DNA from: Camarhynchus parvulus
Lineage: Eukaryota; Chordata; Aves; Passeriformes; Thraupidae
Reading direction: 5' to 3'
Assembly: GCF_901933205.1 (NCBI RefSeq)
Contig: NC_044572.1
Coordinates: 61,352,965 to 61,416,964 of the forward strand
DNA: 64,000 bases
Made by a program: the position numbers and the translations under genes. The notes below the pieces were generated by a model. The model ran no database searches. It had not been told where the DNA came from and saw only the letters and a program-made list of their open reading frames with translations. Below are positions 34,736 through 46,300 of this stretch, piece by piece (position 1 is the first letter of the stretch; the number at the start of each line of letters is the position of its first letter).

Positions 34736-35129
34736 TGTAGTATTCACATGCCCTCTGAACAGAGAGAAGCTGTGAGACAAGCAGAGAAGAAGGAAAACAC
34801 AATTCTTATCTCGTTTACTGTGCCTGTGTTGTGCTAAAGTAGAATGCAGTATGGAGATTGTTTACCCAAAGTGAGGATGTTTTGTTCCCTTGGCCTATCA
34901 GGGCCAAGAAGTGTGTGTGTGTCGGACTGCCACGGGACAGTCACAGGAGAATCAGAGATGGGTGCAGTGTGAGCAGTTGTGAGCACGAGTGAGGGCATGG
35001 CAGATTCAGTTTAGATACAATGTACATAGTATAGTATAATAAAGTAATTAATTAGCCTTCTGATATCAATGGAGTCAGATGCATCATTCCCTCCCTCACC
35101 AACGTCGGAGTCGCCTTTGATTTACAATA
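34736..35129 (+). mobile_element. Solo LTR of an endogenous retrovirus, ERVK-like
   Basis: A 394-base element starting TGTAGTATT and ending TTTACAATA, flanked by exact CTCAGG copies. It contains an AT-rich promoter-like stretch ('gatacaatgtacatagtata'), a polyadenylation signal AATAAA at 35038-35043 and a GC-richer 3' part ('atggagtcagatgcatcatt', 'cgtcggagtcgcctttgatt'). This layout and wording resemble passerine ERV LTRs. No gag, pol or env sequence lies beside it, so it is a solo LTR, normally the product of recombination between the two LTRs of a provirus. The 3' end reads TA rather than CA. Either C mutated to T, or the true end is a few bases later (AATACTCA) and the 6-bp match is partly coincidental. 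Confidence 0.82.
35038..35043 (+). terminator. Polyadenylation signal of the LTR
   Basis: A canonical AATAAA inside the solo LTR, about 85 bases before its 3' end, in the position expected for the R region. It could still end transcripts that cross the locus. Confidence 0.6.
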
Positions 35130-35135
35130 CTCAGG
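35130..35135. repeat. Target-site duplication, right copy
   Basis: CTCAGG directly after the LTR, identical to 34730-34735. Confidence 0.7.
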
Positions 35136-38100
35136 GGTTTGTGGTGCTTGGTCTCTGAGAAGAGCCTTTCCCTCTCCCAGTGCCATCAGCGCTGCCTTTC
35201 CATCAGCACTGCATTTGCGTTGAAAAAATTCATACCTATAACTTAAAAAGTCAACATCAATGACTGGAGTCAGAGCAATAAAAGTGAAGTGCACGGCTGC
35301 TGCCAGGCTTCTTTCTCGCTCCTTGGTGTTCTGGCTCCAACATTCAAGCAATAGATTTAAATATAAAACAGATCATTAACGACTGGCTCAACATCTGCTA
35401 ATATTATTTTCCTTGCATTGTCTGTGCGTCTTTGTTTATCTCAGTGTGCTACTTTGTTTTTCCCCTCTTACAATAAGGATCATTCCTTTATTTTAAAGCG
35501 CCACATCAATTTTCAATTGCTTGGGCTCTTGGAGCCTCCCACGCTTTGCCCACATGCTTGCACCGCACGAAGAGGTGGAGAAACAAAGCGAATGCGAAGC
35601 GTGGGATGATTGTTGCTTCAAAAAACAGTAATTAAGAATCTGTTAGAAAAATAACAACTGAGTTTAATAAGAGCTTAACTTAGCTGCGTGAGCTGGACAG
35701 AGAGAGACTCCTGGGCTGTCTCACAGAAACCAAGCAGCTTGACTCCTTGGGAGTCTTTCAAGTGACATCGAAGTGGATTCATGGAACTCCAGTAAGAGGC
35801 ATTGTTCTTGTTTCTGTTGGAGAGATTACTTGCCTTTCTCTTTAAAACGAAATTATAATAACCAGCACTGTGACAAAAAGTCAAAGAGAAAAAAGTGAAA
35901 ACTTTAGTATAAAATCTACCCTTATACTAAGATAGCTGACTCATATTCACAAAGTCATGCTAATTCTCAATTAAGTCCCAAAGCCTCTTGTTATTATCCA
36001 CATCTCTCTACCTCCCTACCATGGTGTAGATGATGCAATATGCAAAATCACCAGCTGTTCATATTTTCATGAAGTACTTAAGCTGAGTGAATTGAGGATG
36101 GAGTGTACTTTTTTACCTTGAATTAATCTATATTTCTTTTGCCCCCACTCTCTCAACTTCATACCTCTTATAGTTCATAACATTTATCCTGATGAAAAAG
36201 AGCTCAAGAGAGAAATTAGATCCGTAAATACCTACTGAACATAACTTTCTGGGGAGCAGATGCACCTATAATATGTTATCGTATGACTCCTGCTGTCTTC
36301 TGCTTAGAGCTGTTCAAGAGGATCTCACTCCTTACTTGCCTGAGACAAGTAAAGGAGTCTTTCAAGTGGTCTTTCCAATTTTTTTTTCCTCATAGGCAAA
36401 AGTAAAAAGCCCCTGTCCTCTTCCTAGACATCCTACCTCAAGAGATCTTTCACTGAATGAGAGGGTTTCTGGTTTTCTGGGGGAAGTTCCTGAAAGAACA
36501 CGGAATCTCTACCACTTTTAAGATGCTTTAAGTTTAGTAAATCCAAGCTCAGTACTTTATTGCTGGTCTTGGGGCCAGGAAGCATTGCATCTCCCTTTGT
36601 GCCACTCACCTGGGCCTGAGACAACAGTTTTGAGCTGCTGGCATGCTTACTTTCCCCTATCTTGGAGGCAAAGGCCAGAAAATGACTGTAAAGGATGGTC
36701 AAATTCCCCTTCTGTACCACCTGTGTCTTCAAATGTCTCCTATGCCTCTTTTAATCTTTGGTTCTTGCTGAGATTTTGCTGGTACTGGTAGCAATTATTG
36801 TTCATTTGCCTTAGGAGAAGTCTCCCACCAGTATAATAAAGACATGGACTGTTTAGTGTCACCCAGAGAACTCTGGACAGTCCTTCTCTATGGCAACACA
36901 TTTCCATTGTTTTTTTAGGGCCCTTAAATTTGCGAGAGGTGACCGTAGTATGTTAATGGTGACTCCATAAGTAAGAAACAAAACTGCTCTGCCTTGGCAT
37001 GACTAGTTCCTTTATGCTACCTCTGTCATGCTGAAATTTTATCTGGGAATGTCACGTTTCCAAGAGGCTTGATCAATAAAACATTGCTGCTAGTGTAATG
37101 ATGGCTGGTAGCAAGTTTAAGGCAGAGAGAAGTGCAAGTTATATTATCCAGTATCTTGGGATGGTTGGGCTGGAGAAGAAATGGATAACTTGCAAAATCC
37201 ATCACTGGAGCGACAAAATTTGGAGCTGTTTTTGGTGTTCTTTGATTTAAGGAGATCTTGCAAGCCCGTCCTTGCTGGTAGCTTAAATATGACCTCCTTA
37301 CAGTAAAATGTTAGGACAGATAGTAGCTGCAGTAGTTCAGCAATGATAACTCAGTAGTCTGAAAATTTCCTTTGGGTATCTCACACAAAACACTTCAAAA
37401 GCTGAGGCACGTCATTCTCAGTATTAAGCAATAATTTGAAATTCTGCAGATCCAGATGCTGACTTCCCACTGAATTCATTGTAAATCACATGAATTTGTA
37501 CTGTCTAAGTCTGGGCAAAGAGCTCTCACCCGAGGAAAAATGTTATGCTCAAGTCTGCATAAACAAACCCACACACCAGGCTCATTTCATGAAGCAAAAG
37601 TCCCCTCCTAAATGCAGGTGGGGAGATCAGACAGTTGACTGCCCTACATGGAGACCAAAAAGGCTGTTCTTCTTTGTTGCGGAAAGCCAGAATGTCTCCA
37701 CTACAGTCCTTCAACCATCATCCATCTGGTTGGTATTCCATGGTTTGCATTCATACAAAAAGTGGCTTTGGGTCAAGGTCACAGTTTCTTCACTAGCAAC
37801 TTACAAAGTGCCTGGCATGCATTTGGAAAACTCATGGAAGTGGAGGAAGTTCATCTCTCCCATGAAGGGAGTATTGCAGGAGGATCAGGTGGATCTCAAG
37901 CTGTTGGAGCCCATCAGCAGCCTGAGCAGACTCCATGAAATAGCCAAAACTAAGGTTTCCCATCTGCTCTAGGCCTGGAAGCTGCTTCACTGCATGACAA
38001 AACTGAGGACATGACACCACTTTGTTTCTCTGCTTCTACAGTTATTCTCTCATGTTTTAAATAAACTTTTGACTTCTGTCCAAATGCAGTATCTGGGAGG

Positions 38101-41100
38101 AAAAGGAAAACTCAAACTGCTTGCAAACACATGAAATAGGTGATAAATAGATGCAGTCTGCATGATATTATGTGGTAACTGAGCTTGCATAAATCATAAC
38201 TTTTCAGTCTTTCATTAAACTAGTGGGACTGAGTTTTGGCATACATTTTTGAAAGACTAATAGTAATTTAGCTATGATGAGGAATAGATCACCCACACCA
38301 AATTTGTTTTGGTTCACCACAGTCCAACTTCTTATGTGTAACTTGTTGATAATTTTTCAGAAACCAACCTGAAACACTACCTGAACACCTGAAAAAAAGC
38401 ATCTGCTTCCAAAACATCTGAAAGACTTCAGCAAATAATTGAGAGCTACTGGACAAAGAGTTTCAGAGGCTCTAATTCTTCCCACTGTTTTGAACTGAGG
38501 TTGTATGTCCTGGATTGCTGTCATCTGTGGGTCTTGCTGAGAGAGCTCCCATGGAGCAGGTGCTTGCTGGTCAAGCTCTCACAGCTTTCCATGAAAACAC
38601 CCTTTGTTATTGTAGAAAAGAATTTTAGAGAAAATTACTGATTTATGAGAAGAAAATTTCTTTACTGCAGCTACCAGCCATGTATATGGAGAAAGTTAAA
38701 CAAAAAACCCCATGGAGGTTTCCTGAAAATTTGAGCTTCTTATAACCACACATTTTTGCAGGGAAGCTGACACTTGCTCTGAGCTCTGACTGTTCTCATA
38801 CACACTTTTCTCATCTGGGCAAATTCTCTGAGGTTTGGCACTGTACTGGTGTAGCCACATGTTTCCTGGCTGGTTTGGAGTGTGGTCAAATCAAGCTTGA
38901 GTCTGCCTGCAAAATGCTGTGTGGACATAGCTTTTGATGTGTTCCTGAGCCAGATGTAGCACTTTCCAGAATAAGGAATGTGGAATAGCAAGTTTCATGA
39001 TATCTGGCGGTGCAAATGATACCCCAGATTGAGCACTGATTCCTATCCAAAATTTCAATCTCATTTTGTGAGCTGCACTTATTTAGGGTCTGTATCTCCA
39101 ATGTTTGAGTGTTTTCCTCACAGTTTGCCTTTGCCTATCCAAAATATATTCTGCCTTGCATGGATATGCATGCAAACAGTTGATTTGCAGGTAGAAATGA
39201 ATTGCTTCTAATATCTGGAAATAATGAGAAAAATGAAGAATCACAGTGAAACTGATATTCTTGTGTTAAATGTCTTGTAAACAAAACAAAGAAGCGGCAG
39301 CATATGTAATAGGGCTGTTTATTGTCCCCAGGTTATGAAATGTTTTCTTGACTGAGCAACATCTCTGCCAAATGTCTCATGAAGAGCTTTGTTGTGACAT
39401 AAGTTGAAGGCAAGGAAAATCCATATTGTTACAGGCATTTTGATCTGTCATGGACTGCGTCTGCAGAGTGACTGGACTGTGTTCTCTGCAGTGAAGTACA
39501 CATGTCAACGCCCACAAGCTAATGCAGACTGGGGAAGAAGCAAGATAATAAAGCTGTGAAAACTTTTGGGAAAGAAGCTGAGCAGGGAGCATCTGTACGT
39601 GATATCTCTGGGACTTGTGGGCGCTCAGCAGCTCCAAAAAAACAGACTGCTGATGGTGGTTCTTAATATATTGACTTAGCTGCTGAGCTGGAGGCAGAAA
39701 AACAGAAGTTCTGGGGGGACCTGGCAGTCTGTGCTTGTTTGTCCTCCTTGAATATGTGGCAGAAGACATCTAAGCACATGCTACTCATGTAAGAGAGCTT
39801 GGAGGGATAAACAGAAGCATGAAAAGGTTGCTGAAACCTCCAAAGTAATTTTTCTCTTCTCAAACAATTGTGCATCAGTTCATTTACTTTAAGCAGGACG
39901 TGGTGTAATATGGTGTGAACCTGACATGAAAAGCAGATGGAGCCAGTCAGGAAGAGCTAGTTTTGCTATATAGTACATTCCTGGAAAGCCATGATCATCC
40001 TGATGTAGAAGTGCCACTGCAGACCCTGTTGGGATAGGCACCCAGGAAAATCCTGGGAACAGACCAGATGTAGTCTCTTGTCCTAAAAGTGCTGCGTCAT
40101 GTGAGCTCCAATACCTCTCATCCTGCTGATTAAGTGTGAGAGAACAAAGAGTACCCCATCACCCCTCCCAAACTCAACAGCTGCTACTTGGAAGAGGCTT
40201 TTTTCCCCCATAATTGGTATTAGATGATGATGATGCCACAGGCTTTGAAATATTGGAAGCCAGCACTGATCACGCTTACAGATAGCTGAACAATGCAGTG
40301 CAATGTAAACTAGGCAAACAAATCCATCTGGGTTGCCAGAGAAGGCAGAGAAAAGCTCTAATCTTCTAGAAGCAGCTGTTGGCCAAGCTGACATTGAAAG
40401 GCATTATTTTTAAAATGAAAGCTTCTGTGCGGGTGATGAAAGCTGCTGCATTTCTTGCTTTGGACTGGAAGTGCTTGTTGGTAGCCCAGACAGAGATCAA
40501 AATTATTGAATGCTGCAGAGCAAGAGTGATAAGCAGGACCCTCTTCAGTAAGTAATGGATTCCTGTCCACTCTGGGACAGGATGATGGGTTTTGACAGGA
40601 ATATCTCCTTCTTGGGGCAGGTAATGGTGCACCTGAGCTGGCTGAGAGGCTGTGCTATGTATCCTGCCTTGGATGCTCACCAGACTGAGTCAGGCAAGAG
40701 GCTGGTTTCCCCACCTGATTCCTCCTGGAGAAGTCCCAAATGGAGAAGTCCCATGGGGGAGTTTAGAGCCAGACTTATTAGCCTTTTACATATCCTAGGG
40801 TGGACCTTTTCAGGGTGGTTAGGTGAGCAAAACTTTCCTTGATATCTACAGCCTGTGGCAGAAAAGAAATAATGTCAGGAGTCTGGATGTGCCATTCATG
40901 TGAACCAAGCCACATCAGTCAAAACAGCTTTATTTCAGGACAAGTGAGTCAAATATAGGGGTTTTGCCAATATAATCTTCTAAAGGTAGAGGAAAAAGAC
41001 CCTAAAGCCTAAAATTACATGCTTGTACTGGCAAGTGTCTTCAGAAAACTAATCTTAGTACCTGAAAAAAAATCAGTTTAAAAAAAAAGTTAAAAAAGAT

Positions 41101-42799
41101 AGAATGATTTAATTTATGAGGACAGCACTGTTAGCATCAATAAATTGTGGTTTTTCATCCAGAGTGAGAGGATACAGTTCAAATGTGGAGGAGCAAAGGA
41201 GATCTCCCGTTCATACAGTGCTCTCAGGAGGTTAGTGGTAGCTTACCAGTGGCAGCAGCAGTGGGAGAAATAGTTATAATTTGTATTGGTTTTAACAGTC
41301 TTTGATGCCTGAAGGATGCTACAAAGATGCGTATTTTTCTTTTGTGCACTGTGACTGACAGAGAAATAAAAGCCACCCCTACCAGGATAAGTAGCATCAT
41401 TATCCATGCTGCAAACAGGGACACTGGGCCACAGAGGGGTTTTCTCAGAGCTGTGGAGTCATGGCAGGGCTGTCAGGTGTTGTCAGGGGCTGGGACCCAG
41501 GGCTTCTTCACAGGGAAGAGACAGGCACTGGAGGATGCTGCGCCATGGTCTGTAGTGAGCAGTTAGCAGTTCCCCTGGTACCTGGCAAACAGTGAAGGAG
41601 TAATCTTGACTTAAAGCTTCTTGGCTTGAAGGCTGGAGGGAGGAGAATAATAACCAGGGTTAATACTAAGCCCCCTCTCTGAAAGCAAGTTTTCCTTTGG
41701 GCATTGATGCTGGTGGTTGCTTGGCAGAGCAAACATGGGAGCGGAGGAGCAAGCAAAACCTCTCATTATCCTTTTTGCCAGAGAGTTGAAAGAATCTGAC
41801 AGTGAGACTTGTTTAGCTGCAAAGCCATATAGACCATATTGTCTAAATACATTTTGTTTTCCTGTTAAACTCCATTTATAAGACTGACAAGAAGACTAAT
41901 AAAATCTACTAAGAACAAGGATGGTAATTTAGCACTCAGAGAGTGAGAGAGGTGCTTTATCTGAGGAACGCCTATGCTGCACTCATGTCTTCAAGCCATG
42001 CCTGAAGCACAGATATTTCTTCTGATGAGCTATGAGCAGGCACAGAAGGGTTTTTTTAATAACTTTTTTTCTTCTGGACAACACCTACTGCCTGTGTTCT
42101 GAGGCTTTTCATGTGAAGTTGTTGCCAGGCAGCTTTACAGAGAAAAGTTAAAAGGCTCAGTAGGTACCATAGTGTTCTGTGAGATGAAAACTGAAGCACC
42201 CCAGACTCAAAGGCTACTTTTGGAAGAGTTCTCTCCTCAGTTTGCACTGGTTTGGGTGGCTTCGATCACAGCCCTGTCATTCAAATTTGAGATATCTTGT
42301 TTTTAAAACTGTGTCCACCAGCAGGCACGCACGGTCTCATCTGTCTGTCATCTGCCTGGCAATGGCCAGTCGATGCACTGCACAGTCAGATGCAACCTAA
42401 AATAGGGTCGAAGCTTCAACCAAAATTTCAACATCTTTGTTCTTTCATATTTGCTTTGGTCTTTTATTTTTCCAGCACATTTTTTGAGGAAGAAAACAGA
42501 TGCATTTTTAATGAACATTTTAAGAAACTAATTCAATATTCTTATTTAAACATGTCAGCGTGAATAGCGAAAAGCAAAGAAATGAAAACTCAAATCCAAA
42601 ATATAGTTTTGTGGAAACACTCAGACTTCAGATTTATATAGTTATATTTTGGTGTCCAGAATTTTCCCTGAGATCTGCCTTTATCTTAATAGCTCCTGCC
42701 CAGCACTGCTGTGTGAGGTGAGCTTGTGTGTGGTTAAACAGCTGCTGTGCTCCGACCAGAGGTGGAAGCATTTCCATGATGGTCTGAAAAGAACTAGTG
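35136..42799. other. Noncoding interval, unique sequence
   Basis: No gene is supported. A short duplication TGGAGAAGTCCCA lies at 40726-40738 and 40741-40753. 41400-41520 is faintly like the GC-rich part of a MIR element but too weak to call. Open frames such as 37490-37972 (160 codons, plus) have no recognisable domains. Confidence 0.55.
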
Positions 42800-42880
42800 T
42801 ACGGCATTTGTACAGCTCTTTGGGGATCTTTCTGGATGAAAGGCGCTATTATACGGGTAAGATCATTATCATTATCATGA
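42800..42880 (+). repeat. Old SINE/LINE tail relic
   Basis: The run 'tttgtacagctctttggggatc', 'tctggatgaaaggcgctatt' and a final ATTATCATTATC matches the general 'aagcgctttggg...gaaaggcgctatataa...ATTATTATT' tail shared by several old vertebrate SINE and L2-type families. Only the tail is clear. The family is not assignable by eye. Confidence 0.5.
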
Positions 42881-43175
42881 AAAACCTTCTCAAGGAAGCA
42901 ATTCCACCTTCTGCTTCTGACACCTCATTTCTCTGTTGTCTCAGGAGCCTCTTTTGTATCTCCTAGGAGTGTCAGTTCACATCTTAATCTCTTTGTATGT
43001 AATCTCATTACAGATAATCCCATTTGCTAGAGATGTCAGTACTTCTCCACCATGTGAGGAAGGATTTCCACACCGCTCATTTTGTAACTGAACCCAGCTA
43101 CATTCGCTGTACAAAACAGGATGGCTGTACCTGGAATCTCTGTTAGGTTAGGTAAGCTGTGGGCAGGGAAGGAAT

Positions 43176-43367
43176 GAAGGAAGGAAGGAAGGAAGGAAGG
43201 AAGGAAGGAAGGAAGGAAGGAAGGAAGGAAGGAAGGAAGGAAGGAAGGAAGGAAGGAAGGAAGGAAGGAAGGAAGGAAGGAAGGAAGGAAGGAAGGAGGA
43301 AGGAAGGAAGGAAGGAAGGAAGGAAGGAAGGAAGGAAGGAAGGAAGGAAGGAAGGAAGGAAGGAAGA
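43176..43367. repeat. (GGAA)47 tetramer array
   Basis: 192 purine-only bases of tandem GGAA/AAGG units, with a single phase break near 43297 where one A is missing (GGAGGAAGG). Flanked by unique sequence. Open frames reading GRKEGRKE (plus) or FLPSFLPS (minus) are artefacts. GGAA is the ETS-factor core, and long GGAA microsatellites can bind ETS proteins, but no regulatory role can be read from sequence alone. Confidence 0.97.
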
Positions 43368-46300
43368 CCTTTTTGCTAATAACATCCAATTAATTTTTTT
43401 CTCCATCTCATTGTTTATGTGAGAGAGAAATTTCCCCTTAAAAAAAATCCAAGTTTATAAAACAATGATGATAAAAGAAGTTTGAAAATTACTTTCACCA
43501 CCATCCATCTTCAGTCAGGTCTGCCTGGTAGAGGCAGATACACTGTGAGCTGTCCCCACTTTGATTCCTTATCTTTTAGTAACTCCTGTCAATTAAGGAG
43601 GGTGTAGTCTACTCTCAATTCATTAAATCCACCACAATTGTCAGTTAGTGACAGGCTCTGGGGAGGCCAGGACTAAGTAAACATAAGGGATACATTATGC
43701 AAGAAGGGCACAGTTAGGAGAAAAATGAGGCCCGCTTTACATAACATGTTTATCCTTAAATTCTTAAGTAAACTACTATCATTGACAAAAGTCCAAACCC
43801 CTATATTCTTAGAGGGAAGAGTGGGGGGAAAAAAAGCAGTCTCTCTCCTTTGACGGTTTGAAAAAAGAAAAGATGTTTGTACCACTCACTGACTGGCTAA
43901 TGAATAATCAGATTTCACAGCTTGAGTGCTGGGGTGGTAATTTGGTTGCACGCCATGCTCCAAATCCATGGAATAGTGCTTCATTAATGTGAAGACCTGT
44001 ATAATCAAACAATTAGCAGTCTCTCTGCTGCTAAAGCAGCTTTTCATCAGCATATATACTTCGTTGTAAGATGAGACTCAAATTACTGGATCTGACAGCA
44101 ACTAGTCTTTTACTAAATCACAGCAGTAGTAAAGTAGGGTGGACAGAACATTCATTTTTTAACCCATTTCTACATATGCAAGAGGTTCATTCTATCTATG
44201 CCACATGCCATATATAACTATCATCAAGAAGGTCATGACATTGTAGGTGAACAGAAATTGCACTTAAATGAGTAAATCACAGGTTAGATTTTTCTTTCAA
44301 GTGCCATGAATTGGCGGTGATATGTTTCTACTTCTCACTTCCCCTACTTCTCACTTTGTTTATCTTCCAGGAAGGAAGAAGAAACTTCTACCTGTGTTCC
44401 AATATACCTGAATATCATCTCTGCCCCTTCATTGTAGTGCTTTTAACTGTATAGGTAGAAGGAAGTGCCACAAGTTTCAACTCTTTCTATATTCTGCATT
44501 TGTTAAGGCTCAAGGGCAATTGCCCTCTGCTCTCCAGTTCATTTTCCAACATGACAGCTAGGGAAGAGGAGATGGAAAAAGTGAAGATTGGTCCAGAGTG
44601 CAACATCAATTTTCACGTATGGATATGAGTTCTCCTGCATATTTCAGCCCAGAAAACCCTGGTGCATGAAGTCTCTTATGCCTTTTATCTCCATGCCAGC
44701 CTGAGATGGGTTGGCACCTTCCAGGGGACAGAAGCATTGATATGGGACTGAGCAACTGCTTGTGCACCTGCTGCCACCAGCCTGGTGGGCCATGGAGCTG
44801 TTTGTTGGAAGGATGGGACAACGCATAGGATCAGAGTAAGCTAGAAAAGCATATGGAATGATAAAGTCATTTGTGTGTGGATGCTTTGTAGATGATTCCT
44901 TTCTTTAATTACAGACAAAGTAAGGCTTAATATTATTTATTTATATACAAGCTACATGGCTTTTTTGTTTCCTTTCAAACCGCCTTGATTTTTCCGGAAA
45001 TGAAGTGTGTGCCAGTGGGTTTGTTTTGCTGTGTGGCCCAGCAGGTGCTAGCTGCTGAGTGCACTGGAAACATCCAGTGGGTGTTTATGATGTTGGCAAA
45101 GACATTGCACCAGAACCTGAGCCTGTGTGAGACGAAGCAGTGAAGTTCATTTGTGTCAGCTGAGACATTGATCCATTACATCAAAGATCTAATCAGCAAT
45201 AGCTGATTTAGGGTGAAACAGTGCAGCATTTTATTTGATTTTTTTTTCTTTTCTTTCCTGTTTGTAAAAAATAAAACCAAAGCAACAAAACCCATCTTGC
45301 AGGTGCTGTACCTGTTTCAGGACCCAAATGTCTGTAGTGAAACTCATTGATAGCTGAAAGGTAGCTCAAAGTACCTATTAGCCTGCCCTGTTTGAATGAG
45401 TGCCTTCTAAATATCAGATATAGTAGTGATGATGAGTTCAGATTCACTCTAGGGAAGGTTTTCTCCAGTAACAATCTCAAACCTGACCATTTCAGAAAAG
45501 ATGAAAGGAAAGGTCTTGTGCTTTCTGTATATGTGTCAGCCTAATACCAGCTTGAGGAGCATGTGCTGCAGAGGTCATTCTGTTTGTTTTATCAGAAACA
45601 GAGAGATGGAAAGTGGAAAAGGTCAAAATATCCCTCAAGCTGACTACCTGGTTTTTGAGCAAGAGCTGTGAGGGACTAACACATAATAACTTTTAATACA
45701 GCTGACCTCCACCAGCATTTTCACCCAAGCTGTGATCTCCTTTTGACTTCAAAGATTCTGTAATCACTGAATTCAGAAAATCTGCCACAGTTCAGTGGTT
45801 ATTTGTTGATCCAGGAACTGCCCTCACTGTCAGGACCACAAGCGAACAGAGGACAGGACTCAGCACAGGTTCGTCCCCTGCTCCTTGCCTGTATGTGCTG
45901 TCACTGACTCATGAGGGTCAAAATGGCTACAGTTTCCACAAAAATGAAATCTCAAACTAAACAAGCAGGTGGTATTTTTCTTTTTAGTTTTAATACCATG
46001 ATTTTTCTTAACACATTTCTTCAGTGCACACTAAACATCTCTCTAGCACAGGCCATACTTCTGCCATTGTGTAAACAAAGAACTGCACCAATGGTGATTT
46101 GCATTTCAGGTGATGTGGCTGGCTGATTTGAAAGCATTAACGCCTGGATTTAAGACAAAAGAAATCCAACGTGTGGCTTTGAAATGTTTATGATTTTTAA
46201 AATCTTTGTAATGGTATAACTCATGAGGTCATGTGCATTGTCCCAGGCAGGGGAAACAGAGTCTATTACTAAACACTAAATATGCTCATTAATTTTCTTG

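Noticed and set aside
34736..35129. Possibility of a full-length provirus
   Set aside because: Only one LTR is present, with matching short duplications on both sides and no retroviral coding sequence nearby, so it is a solo LTR.
43036..43422. FLPS and GRKE repeat open frames
   Set aside because: Artefacts of the GGAA tetramer array.
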